Shown here: positions 11,066-22,384 of the stretch, piece after piece
Layout of the letters: the number at the start of each line of letters is the position of its first letter
Position numbering within the stretch: position 1 is the first letter of the stretch
DNA from: Cyclaneusma minus
Taxonomy: Eukaryota; Ascomycota; Leotiomycetes; Marthamycetales; Marthamycetaceae
Length of the DNA stretch: 64,000 nucleotides
Assembly (NCBI GenBank): GCA_037179335.1
Contig: JAKZHN010000038.1
Coordinates: 284,217-348,216 of the forward strand
Reading direction: 5' to 3'
Position numbers and translations under genes: made by a program
Notes under the pieces: generated by a model
Seen by the model: the letters and a program-made list of their open reading frames with translations, nothing else
The model's database searches: none
Told to the model about the DNA's origin: nothing

Positions 11066-12359
11066 ATGGTGTCCGAAAGCCTCATGTCCCCCAACGCCAT
11101 TCCTCCACGAACCTCCTCCTCCGGCATCAGCTCTTTAAACCACATTCCCAGCAAGCCCGTCCTCCGCCCCGTCCCCGAAGGCGACTGGATAGCCCAGCGC
11201 AGCCCACCACTTACCAGCAGCACCCCCACGATGCATTCCTCGCACTCCCACACATCCTCCCCCCCGCCCCCCGATCCCTCCCGCCCCGGCCGCAGCGACA
11301 CGAGTTTCCAAGGCCGCAGCACCTGGTCGCCCTCCAAAGAAAAGATCCTCCTCGGGCCATTCGACTACCTCGAAGCGCACCCCGGCAAAGACATCCGCAG
11401 CCAAGCCATCAGCGCCTTCAACTCCCTCCTTTGCGTGCCCCCATCGTCCCTCGCCATAATCACCAAAGTGGTCGCCATGCTGCACACCGCCTCTCTCCTC
11501 ATCGACGACGTCGAAGACTCTTCTTTACTCCGCCGCGGTCTGCCAGTCGCACATAGCATATTCGGCACAGCGCAAACCATCAATTCGGCGAATTATGTAT
11601 ATTTTTGCGCTTTGCAGGAACTTTTGAAATTGGAGAGTTCGGGGGAGGCGGTGAAAATTTATACAGAGGAATTGCTGAATCTGCATCGCGGGCAGGGCAT
11701 GGATTTGTTCTGGCGCGATACGCTGACGTGTCCGAGCGAAGACGACTATTTGGAGATGGTAGGGAACAAGACAGGAGGGTTGTTCAGGTTAGCTGTGAAG
11801 CTGATGCAGGTTGAGAGCAAATCGACTCTGTACGTCCTTTTCCTCTAATTTTACATTCCCTTCTCCCTTTTACGCGGCAATCGAAGGAAGAAAGGGTTCC
11901 AGGGAACAAGACAGCGGGATTGGTATACAGCCAACCTATTCTGTTACTAACAATCCCAACAGCGACTGCGTCCCCCTAGTAAATCTAATCGGCATAATCT
12001 TCCAAATTCGCGACGATTACCTCAACCTCATGTCCCCCTCCTACACCACCAACAAAGGCCTCTGCGAAGACCTCACCGAGGGCAAATTCTCCTTCCCCAT
12101 CATCCACAGCATCCGCTCCAACCCCTCCAACCTGCAGCTCCTCAACATCCTCAAGCAAAAACCTACCGAAGAAGAGGTGAAACGCTATGCTGTGAAATAT
12201 ATGGAAGACACGGGCTCTTTTGAATACTGTAGGAAAGTGTTGGCGGAGTTGTTGCAGAGGGCGAATAAGATGGTGGAACAGCTGGAGAAGGAGGGTGGTG
12301 AGGAGGGCGTGAGTAAGGGGGTGGGGATTAGGAGGATTTTGGAGGTTATGGGGATCTGA
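11066..12359 (+). CDS. ggs1: Geranylgeranyl diphosphate synthase
   Basis: Two exons (11066-11829, 11963-12359) separated by a 133-nt intron with a GTTACTAAC branch site encode 386 residues. The trans-prenyltransferase signatures are present: first Asp-rich motif DDVED in LLIDDVEDSSLLRRG, second motif in FQIRDDYLNL, plus LHRGQGMDLFWRD and GGLFRLAVKLMQ. The residues before DDVED (MLHTASLL) and the fungal YLEAHPGKDIRSQ block fit GGPP synthases (Neurospora al-3, yeast BTS1). It makes the C20 precursor for protein prenylation, carotenoids and diterpenes. An approximately 90-residue Ser/Pro-rich N-terminal extension precedes the catalytic domain. No terpene cyclase or carotenoid gene is adjacent, so this is likely the housekeeping copy. 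Confidence 0.95.
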
Positions 12360-13359
12360 TAATTTGATGCGGTATATGGGTTTAAAAGGAGGAGTGAAAA
12401 TGAACTGCGAATGTGGATATAACATACGATATGGGCTTGGATGGAGTTATATGTGTTGGTGGCATTTTCAGGGTGAACTGGCTCTCCAAGAGAACATTTG
12501 GCAGCGAATAGGAAAACTTGTTGTTCATGGTCGGGAGCATTGAGCAAGGATCTGGGAAACAGAACGATGTAGCAGACCAATGCTACTTTTTTTAAGTCAA
12601 ATTTCCCCATGTCACTACTCACTCATAGACAAAATATCCACCTGCACCTGTATCAAACCAAACACATGTTTAGCACAAATGGCAATGCCCTGAAACTCAG
12701 TTCGTTAAGGATGGTCATAAGAATCGTTAGGCCGAGTTGTGTGGGTTCGATTCTCTCCGATTGCAAGAGGTAGTTCTGGCCTCATCCACAACCCAGTGGA
12801 TAAATCTGTATGGACCCTTGAAAGGGAACGAGCCAAAGCGTATACCAGTCGAGTAACTCAAAAAGAAAGGGGGTAGCCGTACGCCTCCGCAAGTAAAGTA
12901 CGAAGTTGCGGTCGGAGCTTGGCACCAAGCGAACACTCAAAGAGACTTTTTTTTGCATTTTTTTTTTTGCACTCTATTAGCTGGCTAGCATACGGGGAGC
13001 ACTGTCTACAAAAACGGACGCTCTGATAGCCAAGAATGAAAAGGGTAACTGGTTACTGAGCCATCGATCCCGTAACTTCGGATGTCCGAAGACGGGAGAA
13101 ACTGGTCAGGAGTGACTTATAAGTGATTTCTGACTTTCTTCCCGTATGTTTATTCATCTGATCTCAGCAGTCGCTGAACCATCATTCCATTATGTCCGTC
13201 ATCATCATTCTAGTTTATCTAGTCGTATGTATGCTCGGATGAGTGTTTTTCTCGCCATCCCTCTAAGGACCGCTCAGGGGCTCAAATGTTCACCGCACTT
13301 AACCTCCCCTCAGCACCCTTCCCTCACCCCCTATCCTCACCTTCCACTTTCCTTTCACA
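12360..13359. other. Intergenic region with poly-T and a tRNA-like relic
   Basis: This is the convergent gap between the GGPP synthase and GNAT genes. It holds T-rich runs at 12946-12969, a 7-bp perfect hairpin (CTTCGGA/TCCGAAG) near 13076, and a weak tRNA-like stretch around 12687-12765 that I do not call as a tRNA. Confidence 0.5.
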
Positions 13360-14203
13360 TCAAGCAACAACCTTCCGCATAAACACTAAATCCACACCGC
13401 CCTCCCCTTCCTCATTCTTATACCCCTCCTTCATCCTCTCCCAAAGCTCATACCCCCTCCTCTGATACCACTCCATATTCACCAACTTCGGCTTCTCCAG
13501 ACCATGCTGCTTATACATTTCATCCAATCCCTCCATATGCGGATCCATAGTATCCAAAGCCAGAATCTTCGCATTCCATGGCTCTTTCGTTGCGACATCT
13601 TCGAGCAAGTCCATGGTGGCGCGACCTAGGCCGGAGGATTGGATCGCGCGAGAGACGTAGAGGGATGTTATCCAGTAGAGCGAGGATGGGCAGTCGAGAT
13701 GTGGTGGTGCCCAGGGGTTGATGGGGTCGAGGGAGACGTGGCCGATGGGCGTGAATGATGCGTGAGAGGGTTCGCGGCTCCCGTTGTATAGAGAAATCGC
13801 GGTGTCGGTGAGAGGGAGGGCTTCGGCGGGGTATTTGGAGGTGTGCTGCTGGAGCCTGCCGACCGCGTCTGGGGAGGACGGGTCGAGGATCTGTGGGTGG
13901 TTGTGAGTCATCAATACTTTTCTTCTGATTCTTCTGATTTTCTAAGGGGAGGAAGGACACGTCGGGGTGGGGGGGAGAAAAGGTAGGGGGCTGTACAATC
14001 CAGTGCAAGCACATCTTGCCTTCTTTCTGCAGCTTCACCCATTTGCCCACTTGCTCGGATTTCCAGCCGCATGCGATTCGTTGGTGGTACATGCGCTCGG
14101 CATGGCTTGGGGAGTCGGGATCAAACGGTATGAACAGCACTTTGCTTTGGGCTGGCTTGGTGAGCACAGCTGCTGCGGGGTCGTTCTCTTTCATGGTGGT
14201 CAT
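13360..14203 (-). CDS. GNAT-family N-acetyltransferase
   Basis: Two exons (14203-13997 and 13890-13360; 106-nt phase-0 intron) encode 245 residues. The acetyl-CoA-binding motif A is visible in LYWITSLYVSRAIQSSGLGRATMDLLEDVA, with the Q-x-x-G-x-G type loop as QSSGLG. The N-terminal exon has FIPFDPDSPSHAERMYHQRIACGWKSEQVGKW, typical of fungal GNAT proteins of unknown substrate. The C-terminal part, VNMEWYQRRGYELWERMKEGY, is the usual GNAT motif B. The substrate (small molecule or protein) cannot be deduced. The ATG at 14203 is preferred because the longer in-frame extension is low-complexity. Confidence 0.85.
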
Positions 14204-14696
14204 ATTGTTCGTCGAAGCCGTGAGATCTTGCGAGAGTGAAGCAATTGGAAGGACAATATTGGGTCTCTGAGACTTGAGAAATGGAAGAGAGAGGAAGAGA
14301 GGATGAGGCGGCCTACCTGGAATGAGCAACACCTACCTTGTCATATACAGGGCGCTCTGTATCTGAACGAGTCGGTCCTTGATGAGTCATTGGCTACCAA
14401 TACCAACCAAATAGCGGACCTAACCATGTGGAAGGGACTTGGGGGCCGAAATGCGAGAGGTGAGGTGGAGTTGAAGTGGCCCAGCCATCTCGAATGTGCG
14501 ATTCGACTGACCAACCAACGCCAAGTGCCAGACGGCGTTAGCACACGGATATGATTCGGACTTTAAAGTCACCTCAACGCCGGTGAATAAGAACTCCTGA
14601 CTTTACTCCAGTCTCCAATCCGTGCTTCTCAGGACTCCGAAGTCGTCTTCACCATTGAGTGTCAAAGTTTACGCTTTCATCCCGCGATATCAACTT
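14204..14696. other. Intergenic region
   Basis: Upstream of the GNAT gene and 3' of the methyltransferase gene, both on the minus strand. Nothing else is seen. Confidence 0.55.
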
Positions 14697-15618
14697 TCAT
14701 TTCCGAGTCATAACATAAGCAAAATACTCGAATCCTCCCCCACCACTTGGATCCCCCAACACCTTAACCTCCAACTCCCACAACTCCGGCTTTTCAAGCA
14801 AAGGCTTGACGAAATGCGGTTGTCGAAATGTGATATAAAGCCATTGCCCTCCTTTCTTCAGTACTCTTGCGACCTGTTTCCTCTTTCATCAGCATATCCA
14901 TATAATCTCCATCAAAACTACCTCATCCGCACCAAATTTGGTATGAATAGGGATAGGTCCATACGTACCTCAGTGACATACCTTCCCACGTTCTCCCTGA
15001 CATCCTCAGGCGGATCCCATAAACTGCCATGATACATAGCATCCAGTGTGCCCTTGTCAATCGCCACATCCACACTCCCATCTCCCAACTTTATGTCTCG
15101 TACGTCCATGACTTCCCACTTCATCTCCTCTCCTTCCAACCCCTTGTACTTCTCGCTCATAGCCCGTATCACCACGGGCGAGAAATCGACGCTCGTCTGA
15201 TTCCTATATCCCAGCGCGTGCAAATCCGCCGTCAATGTCTGGATTCCACCCATTAGTTTCTAGTTCTCGTATGGTTGTCAATGAGCTCACATCCCCCCTC
15301 TGTCTCCCTCCCTCACTTTTCCCAAACACAGTGCCTTCCCCGAGAACCTAGGTATACTGGAGGCGTGGAGATAAAACTTACACTATTGCCACACCCCAAA
15401 TGTAGCACAAAACACTCACTTTCCGGCTGCGGCAGTTGAGATTCTAGAAAAGGCCGTATCTGGGCGAACGAGCGGTACCATTCGAAAGATCCTAGGACCG
15501 GCGCGGTGCCAGCTTCGCCATCTTCGCCGTCTTGAGCTGCATCGGTTTGGGCAGAGCTGTAGCGGGTGTCCCAGTAGTGAGGGTCGGAGAGCTCCTTGAG
15601 CTCGGCGCCGGACACCAT
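14697..15618 (-). CDS. Class I SAM-dependent methyltransferase, EEF1AKMT4/METTL13-N type
   Basis: Three exons (15618-15382, 15238-14969, 14873-14697; introns 143 and 95 nt, both phase 0) encode 227 residues. Motif I is LHLGCGNS, with the first intron directly after the Ser codon; TSVDFSPVVI is the acidic motif II strand; MDVRDIKLGDGSVDVAIDKGTLDAMYHG matches the signature of the EEF1AKMT4 group, whose characterised human member methylates a lysine of elongation factor eEF1A. The last exon, VARVLKKGGQWLYITFRQPHFVKPLL, completes the Rossmann fold. The start MVSGAELKELSDPHYWDTRY is the usual family N-terminus. A protein-lysine target is inferred from the family, not shown. Confidence 0.88.
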
Positions 15619-16749
15619 GTTGTATTGTTGATTGTTGGTGTCCGGTGGATTTTGAAGTGGAATATTGAGGTTGAGGTTGGACTGGTAGAGTGAGTGTGTG
15701 GTTAGTGAGAGGACTGGGCTCTGCGGAAGATGCTGGTACTGAGTAGGTGATTGTCCCACATTTCGTAAACTATGGAAGATGGAAGTAAGCAGTGTACAGA
15801 GAACTTTCGAAGAATCGCAGCCTCGCGAAGGTCGAAAGTTAAGGTGCAGCCTCGTCAAGTAATATGTGCTGGTGGTTACCACAGTCGTCTTTCTGGAACA
15901 ACACTATCCTGGGAATTAGTTAGCCATTTCGGGACTGGTTCCCTGAGAGTATTCATGCCACACACCATTTCAGTGTTGCTGTCAATCCAAGCATTTTCTT
16001 TTGTCGCACATCGAGCCCAGAGCCAAGGTGGTCCACGATCCTAGCGTTCCAACCCTGCCCCTTCAATGTTCAATGTCACTGTCCCTTCTACTAGGCCGAG
16101 GCTTCTAGCTTCTTGGCCTTTCCCAACTCTCAAGACGGTCAGAGATCGCTACACCATCTGGCATTATTTGCATAAACATCATCTTCCTCCACATGTCTGA
16201 GCACATCCACATTACAGTCATGCGGCAAAATTCTGAACCCCTGGCCCTGGCCCTGGCCCCTTTCAATGATTAGGAATATCTCCAATGATTGGGAATATCT
16301 CCAGTGACGAAGAATATCAATAAGGATTAAGAACCTCGCGAAAGATTGAGAAAATTCACCGATATTAAGACTATCGTGAAAGATGTTGAATATTTCATAG
16401 AACGAGGAGATCTCTCAACTGAAAACAATTCCCAGACACCAGACATCGGGAGCGAACAAACCACTTTTATTATGTAGTCCTTGGGTATGTTTTTTTGCCC
16501 CATGAAGACGCTGGCTGTGAGGCACTGAACACCGAGGCTGGACTAGAAGCTTGAGAAACTGTGACTGCTGGCCATTTCCTTGACTCTCAAATCTGTACAC
16601 CAGCCTCGTACACCCACCAGTCCCTGTAAACCGACCCTTTCGACGCCTTGTCAAAATCCTTTTTTCGAGATCCCAAAAAATTGCAGTGCCAGGCTGCTCG
16701 TAGTTACAAGCAATGGTATCATTGACATGAATCCAGTGTCATGTGCTGT
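15619..16749. other. Intergenic region with a 19-bp minisatellite
   Basis: Contains the promoter of the methyltransferase gene, a (CTGGCC)3 run at 16241-16258, the 19-bp repeat array listed separately, and the 3' flank of the PP4-R2 gene. Confidence 0.6.
16268..16400 (+). repeat. 19-bp degenerate minisatellite, locus A (7 units)
   Basis: Seven consecutive 19-bp units start at 16268, 16287, 16306, 16325, 16344, 16363 and 16382. The first two are GATTAGGAATATCTCCAAT and GATTGGGAATATCTCCAGT; later units drift but keep the period and a GATTNNGAATAT core. The tract and its left flank (from 16221, TGCGGCAAAATTCTG) are homologous to locus B near 21341-21446. Confidence 0.85.
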
Positions 16750-18471
16750 CTAGACACCAGTGGTGTCAATGGCATCGCTGCCAGCCGTTTCTCCCTGCTC
16801 GCCAACCTTGGGTTCATCCTCCGCGCGACTATCAGCATCGACCATGACAGCATCTTCACCAGCTTGGTCGGGCTTAATCTCAGTTTCAGCCTCAGCCTTA
16901 ACCTCGGCGTCCTTGATTCCGCTCTCTTCCTTCTCATCATCTTCTTTCTTAGCGGCCTCCTCCTTCTCTTTCCTTTCCTGCACCGCATCTCCCGCATCAC
17001 TCCTCAACCTCTTACTATCTCCGTTTTCCAATCCGTCCTCAGGCGATTTCCTCTTCATCCTCAACCCCTGGCTAAGTATGCTAGCCTGTTCCCTATGCTC
17101 AAACTTCATCTCCTCACCCTCCGAATCCGACCCACTCTCATGTCCCTCCGCCCTCCTGCCCACCGCAGCCTCCACATCAATCCCATGCATTCCATACCCC
17201 TGGGGCGTATGGCTCGCAACGCCTGTCGGATGGTGCTGCGGTCCCATATCCTCCATACCAATCTCATCCGGTCCCCTCGCATGCGGCACTTCCTCTTCCT
17301 CGCCCTCAGCATCGTTCTTGACACTCGGCAAATGCACCACAGGCACAACACCCGCTTTCTGCTCCTGCCTCAATAACTCACCCTGCGTCACGCCGCCTTC
17401 AGCTCTTAAGCTCATCACTTCGCGAATACCGGGGTCAGTGATGCCGTTGGTGACAGCTGAAGCAGTAGCGGACGAAATGCCGTTAACGGACACCGACACA
17501 GTTTCAATACTACCCACGCCGTGTGGACCTTCAATAGTCTCCGTGGATTCGGTCTTCACTTCGCGCTCAACAGAATCGCTGTGGTTCGAAAGAGCGCCGC
17601 GGGGAGTGTTGCTACCGGCGGAACTGGCAGCTTTGAGCCACGGAATGGGTGTGAGCAGAGCGCCGCCGAGCGATTCGTCGCTACCAGGTAGACTCGCACG
17701 AGGGACGGAGGACATGTTGCCCCAGGATACGGACTCGGGGTCGGCTGGGTTGATGCCATTGGATAGGATGGAGGCGCTGGCGGGGTCTGGAATGGCAGGG
17801 GGGAGAGGGTAGGTGTTCGCGCCGGATGTGACGTGGACTACGCGGTCGAGGGCGTGCAGGTAGGAGGTGAGTGAGCGGTAGTGTTGGCGAGGGGCGAGAA
17901 TGAGTTCGGTTAGGCGTTGTATGGTGTGTGGGGGGTATTCGCCGAAGTCGTTTCGTAGGGTTTGGGTGATGGAGTTGAGGAGGGTTAGGATTGCAGGTGG
18001 TAGAGCGGCGAGACCCCTGGGCTCTGCCACTTTGTTGTCGCCATCGATGGGAGGAGTGGTTTCTTTCTCGACAGAGATGGAGGAATCGGTTCTGGTTTGG
18101 TTGGAGGAGGAATTGAGGGGTTCGGTGGATGCGACAGAGGGCGATCCGGGTTGCGATGGGGAGTGTGGAGGTGAGGAGGGCTTCTTGTGGGGTGCATCGG
18201 GGAGTTTTGGGATAGGGAATTCCTCGCTTACAATCTGATAAGCATTAGCTTTAGTATACAAGAAATGTATATGAGTGTAGCAGTCTAGCAAGGTAGCAAG
18301 GTCACGTACCTTCTCTAGCCTGGGGATGAGGCGCGAGAGTAAGCCTGGCCACTTTGCGCTGCGGGAGAGTCAACAATGCAAAATGTGAGCTTCAGAGGAA
18401 AGAACGCACGAGTCCATGTCGCCACCGTTGGCGACGGTCTGGAGGACTTGATCGTCAGTATCGAGGTCCAT
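16750..18471 (-). CDS. PPP4R2: Protein phosphatase 4 core regulatory subunit R2
   Basis: Three exons (18471-18410, 18358-18310, 18234-16750; introns 51 and 74 nt) encode 531 residues. The N-terminal part SAKWPGLLSRLIPRLEKIVSEEFPIP and the block GEYPPHTIQRLTELILAPRQHYRSLTSYLHALDRVVHV define the PPP4R2 family (yeast Psy4). The C-terminal two thirds are low-complexity and acidic/basic, ending with a KRKSPEDG...SKRLRSD nuclear-type stretch and a Glu/Ala-rich tail. It should target the PP4 catalytic subunit, for example in dephosphorylation of the gamma-H2A damage mark in yeast. Frame and similarity both hold across the 49-nt middle exon. Confidence 0.92.
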
Positions 18472-19700
18472 GGTGTGGAGTTGGTAGATTGTGGAGTTGG
18501 CTGGTCAATGGCGTTGACTGGAGCGGCGCGTGGCAGCGGCGATGATGCTGTGAGGCCGTCGCAGCCTTACGCGTGAAGATTGAGGCGCTTTCTAGACCTG
18601 CAGCCAGTGGTCTCGTGGTGACAATTCTTGTACGCTTAGGCAAGTTACTTCAATGTATTTGTCCTCAACTTATTCTGCTAGATTGATGTTGGCCGAGTAA
18701 TGAGAAGCGTCACGGTGCTCTCTATCTGCGATGCACGAAGTCTGATGTTCGTGTTGGCGTCTCGTGTGACCCGTGCGTATATTAATAGTAGCTTCCAAAC
18801 CATGGTGTTGGCCTCGCTGGGCTGAACCGGGTCGCTGTCATGGCCCTCTGTACGCAATTTACTGGCGCTCTAACCTCCCAGCATGAAAGCTCTCCTGTCG
18901 TCCGGGGCAGTCTTTTGATACTAAAGTTTGCTCGCGCGGTCCAGCCAGATGGTCCAAGTCCGCTGCTCCGGCCCTCAGCCTATGTTGAGGCCTAATTGCT
19001 CCCTCCAAATCCCTGTGGTGGCTGTGTGCTGTCAAGCCTGAGAGTTGGTGAGACCCTTGCCGGCCGCACGCCCCCAAGACGTGTCGCAGAAGACTCCACA
19101 CTCCATCCTCGAGAACATCGACGTCCACACCTGTCAACAACAGTAATAACACCCAAGCCACCCCCGATCCCCCGCCTCGGTCGAATACCTCGTCTTCGTC
19201 GTCCGCTCGCTATCCTCCGTCGTCACCGCTTGCTGGTCCTGCTGTCGACTCCAAGGCCAGCCACCGAAATCCCCTGCCGTCTCCGAACTGCAACGTCCTT
19301 GGTGTTTCAGCACCGCTCTCTCAACTTCTGCCTGCTAAAGATTAATTCCGTCGCCGGCTCCTCCGAACCCTCGAACCTCGCCGCTGCCACCTTCACCGAC
19401 CAATTCCTGCCATCCGCGACACCTGCTCCACCAATCTCAGACGAACCACTCTTGCCGTCCTCCAAGCCTGCCTAGTCTCCACACCCAAGGAGCGCGCAAT
19501 CAACCGCACGATTGCCCTTTCGCTCCGCAGCATCCTCTGAAACCACTCCGATCCACCGCAACACCGTCGCCGTGGCTTACCGCGCTGAATCTCGAAAGTC
19601 TCTCCTTGCGGTGGATCTGGGCTATGAGCCCTACGTTCCGGGAGGCTATCACCATCGCGAAGGTCTGGCACCTCCTCTCGTGAGCGCAGATCCGTCCAAG
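18472..19700. other. Intergenic region and long leader of the UPF0658 gene
   Basis: Divergent promoters of the PP4-R2 and UPF0658 genes. On the plus strand no ATG occurs between 18985 and 19623 (639 nt, pyrimidine- and CCG-rich), consistent with a long 5' leader. A 19-codon upstream ORF follows at 19624-19683. Confidence 0.5.
19624..19683 (+). promoter_or_regulatory. Upstream ORF in the leader of the UPF0658 gene
   Basis: An ATG at 19624 opens a 19-residue reading frame that stops at TGA 19681-19683, 17 nt before the proposed start at 19701. It is the first ATG after a long ATG-free stretch, so scanning ribosomes would meet it first. It could tune translation of the downstream protein. The main frame is itself open from 19512 without an ATG, so a near-cognate start or an unseen upstream exon is the alternative. 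Confidence 0.4.
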
Positions 19701-20854
19701 ATGTACAAACCCAACAGTCCGTGGACCTGGTCCTTCCTGACCACCGCCTTCCTACAGGCTGCCATCGTCCTGGCCATGGAATGGTGAGTGATCCGGACCT
19801 CCAATTGTCTGGCCATTCGCAATGCTAACCTCCACCGCAGCTATGTCTTTGCCAAATTCCAATTGAGTCTAAGGCCTCACGCTGCCGAAAACGCGGACAC
19901 AAAACCGGTGCCAGTCGATCTATCGCTGTTCATCTTCGGATTCGTCTATCAATGTGTGCTCGTCTACGACTCGCTGAGGCTGAAGAATACGATTCAGGTC
20001 ATCGGGCTATGCATCTACAACCTTGGTATGCTGGTTTATTCTGCAATTCAAGTAGACCAGATCAAGGAAGCCATCACCACACTCCAGACCTCAGGCGAAA
20101 TCCCCGGTGACAATACCGTGTGGACCGATGTCCAGCCTGTGTTGATTGCAGTTCCATGCGTAATTGCGTTGGGTACCATCATTCTGTCTTTCATTGCCTG
20201 GAAGCTCTACGATGAATTTGCCTGGTCCATTTACAAGCACATCAGTGCTGACCTACGCATGAGGCGGAGATTTCTTACTTTCCAGGTAAGCTATTTTGAA
20301 GCTATGGAAGCTGTGAAGCTATTTTCCCATGTTCCCCCTACTAACACATTGCACAGATTTACATCACTCTCCTGAAGTTCGATTTCTTCTTCTTCGTCGG
20401 CTTCACCGTCCAATTCCTTGTTGTCGTCACTAACGTAACGGACGTCGAATTCGCCCTTACCGCCGCCGCCGTCCCAGTCACAATCCTCATCCTCCTCATG
20501 GCCGCCTTCTGGACACGCCGCGAAGCGATGGCCGGCATGATGGTAGTCATGGTTCTCTACTTCGGCGGCCTCGCCTACTTCTGCTTCAAGCTCGTCCGCA
20601 TGTACCAGCCCAGCCACGAAAGGGACTACGAACCCGCTCGAAAGACCATGACCGTCTTCGCCGTGCTCACCATCGTCCTGATCATCCTCACCATCGCCAA
20701 CACAGTAGCATGCATGCTGAACTTCAACAAGGGTCTGCAGCCACTCATCATGAAGCGCAAGATCGGCAACGACGAAGAGAAGATTGTGCAGATGAACGAC
20801 CTGCCGGAGCCGAACTACCACCGCCCAGCACCGGCTCGGATGACGATCGACTGA
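19701..20854 (+). CDS. UPF0658 Golgi apparatus membrane protein
   Basis: Three exons (19701-19783, 19841-20285, 20357-20854; introns 57 and 71 nt) encode 341 residues. The start MYKPNSPWTW is the first in-frame ATG. About seven membrane segments are visible, among them SFLTTAFLQAAIVLAMECYVFAKF, LSLFIFGFVYQCVLVYDSLRLK, VLIAVPCVIALGTIILSFIAWKLY, FFFFVGFTVQFLVVV, AAAVPVTILILLMAAF and MMVVMVLYFGGLAYFCFKL. KHISADLRMRRRFLTFQIYITLLKFDFFFFVGF and the CMLNFNKGL block match the fungal UPF0658 family (S. pombe SPAC1952.10c), which localises to the Golgi; its biochemical function is unknown. The tail is cytosolic with a Pro-rich end. Confidence 0.88.
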
Positions 20855-22384
20855 GCGAGCGTCCGAAAAATCCTTTCGCCTATACCCCGCTTGCGCCAGT
20901 TCCACTTCGATCTGCGCAACACGTACAAAGAGACGACTTGAAACGAGACATTTGGCTTCTTCCTTTTTTTCTGCTAGCAGCTGCTCGGTCACGATCATGA
21001 AAGAATCGACAGCATTCATAGCGAGGGCTTTTTGCGACATTGGCGTTTACGGCATTTAGGGCAGGAGTTTATCGGAACTGTTCGGCCAGTTCAGATGGAA
21101 AGCGAAATTGGTCCAAAAAACGGGGGATTTGAGAAATGCTTGATTTCAAGTTTTTACAGCGTGTGATTTGGTGGGGAGTTCTTTGTTGCTGTCCAAGGTG
21201 CTCAAGAGCATTTCATCTGTTCTCAGCGTTCTGTAGATGTTTTGAGGTGGGCCGTAAGCCGGTTGAGGCGGAAGGTCTTCTGATAGCAATTCACACCATT
21301 TCAAAACCATGGTTTCCTGGAGAAACTATTAGGCACCGTTATGCGACAAAAGTCTGGACCCCCCTTTGATAATTAGGAATATCTCCAATGATTGGGAAAA
21401 TCCTCGGTGATTGAGAATATCAATAAGGATTAGGAATCTTCTAAAGAAAATCTCAAACTGATTGCAATGTAAATCGTACAGCTGAATACTGCCACACGCT
21501 GAATTCGGGAAGGGGGCAGGCAGCCTTGTGCCGTTCAAGTGTATGATGAGCCATCTCTTTTATAATTATACCTAGCTATGCTCCCAGACAGTGAAGCTCC
21601 TGGTTCTCGAACGATTTAAAGTCACTGACCGAAGCTTACTAGAAAGTACAAAATATAAACTAAGAAAAACTGAAAGGGGGGCTTTCGAGTGACGCCAGCA
21701 ACTACCAAATCAGCTCCCTACATTCTTGCTCTCCCAACAGCTTTCGCACGAACTGACCACTTATAAGTACCTACCTTGCCTTGGATGAAGATCATTCAGC
21801 AGTATATAAATGTCCGTTTCATTTGATGTAAGTCTCCATGCCACGTACCAGTACAACAGCATCTCTACATGCCATCGCGAACAAGCTTCCTGGCTAAAAG
21901 CAACCCTCTTCGACTCCCAGCGGTGTCTATAGCCACGAGTCCCAAAATACGCCTCCAACGTGTACTAGAGGCAGCAAACAAAATGCTAAAAATCCTCCAC
22001 CCCATGCCACTCCCCGCAAAATAGCAATCTTGTGATAGACGCCCCGTTTGCCCCTATATGACCATCCCCCCAAATCGATCAAATGCATAGCAAGATGCCT
22101 GCCCCAAAACTCCTTTTGCTCTGACAAACCTGTTTGGCCCGCTTGCTCGATGTTCTCTTCGAAAATTGCCGTAGTTTCATGCTTTTCGTACTCGCCCCGC
22201 CGTATCGCAGCATCAAACGTATAAATCGTTTTTCGTGGTATCTCCGTATCGCTTTGTCGCCATCGTACATCGCACATCGCACATCGCACATCTGTTGTGC
22301 TTTCGCTAGGTTCCCATATTTTCTCCCCCATAGGCTTTGGGGCACTTTCGCCCCTAAAAAAAAGGTTCTTTTGGGGAGGGCTTC
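20855..22384. other. Intergenic region (convergent) with 19-bp repeats
   Basis: 3' flanks of the UPF0658 and wc-2 genes. Holds locus B of the 19-bp minisatellite and a short 7-bp tandem (CATCGCA, about four units, 22261-22294). No coding region is supported. Confidence 0.6.
21371..21446 (+). repeat. 19-bp degenerate minisatellite, locus B (4 units)
   Basis: Units start at 21371, 21390, 21409 and 21428. The first, AATTAGGAATATCTCCAAT, differs from the first unit of locus A by one base, and unit 3 (GATTGAGAATATCAATAAG) matches A unit 3 closely. Homology to locus A extends left to 21341 (ATGCGACAAAAGTCTGGACC). The two loci therefore look like copies of one dispersed element, about 5.1 kb apart. 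Confidence 0.82.

Noticed and set aside
12687..12765. tRNA-like stretch (GTTCGTTAAGG ... GTGTGGGTTCGATTC)
   Set aside because: A GGTTCGATTC T-loop and D-arm-like words are present, but the T stem has a mismatch, acceptor pairing fails at two positions and no anticodon loop has a proper U33. At most a decayed relic.
16760..17812. 350-residue plus-strand ORF
   Set aside because: It is the antisense shadow of the PPP4R2 gene, low-complexity, with no domain signal.
20291..21040. 249-residue minus-strand ORF
   Set aside because: Antisense to the last exon of the UPF0658 gene; its composition reflects complementary codons only.
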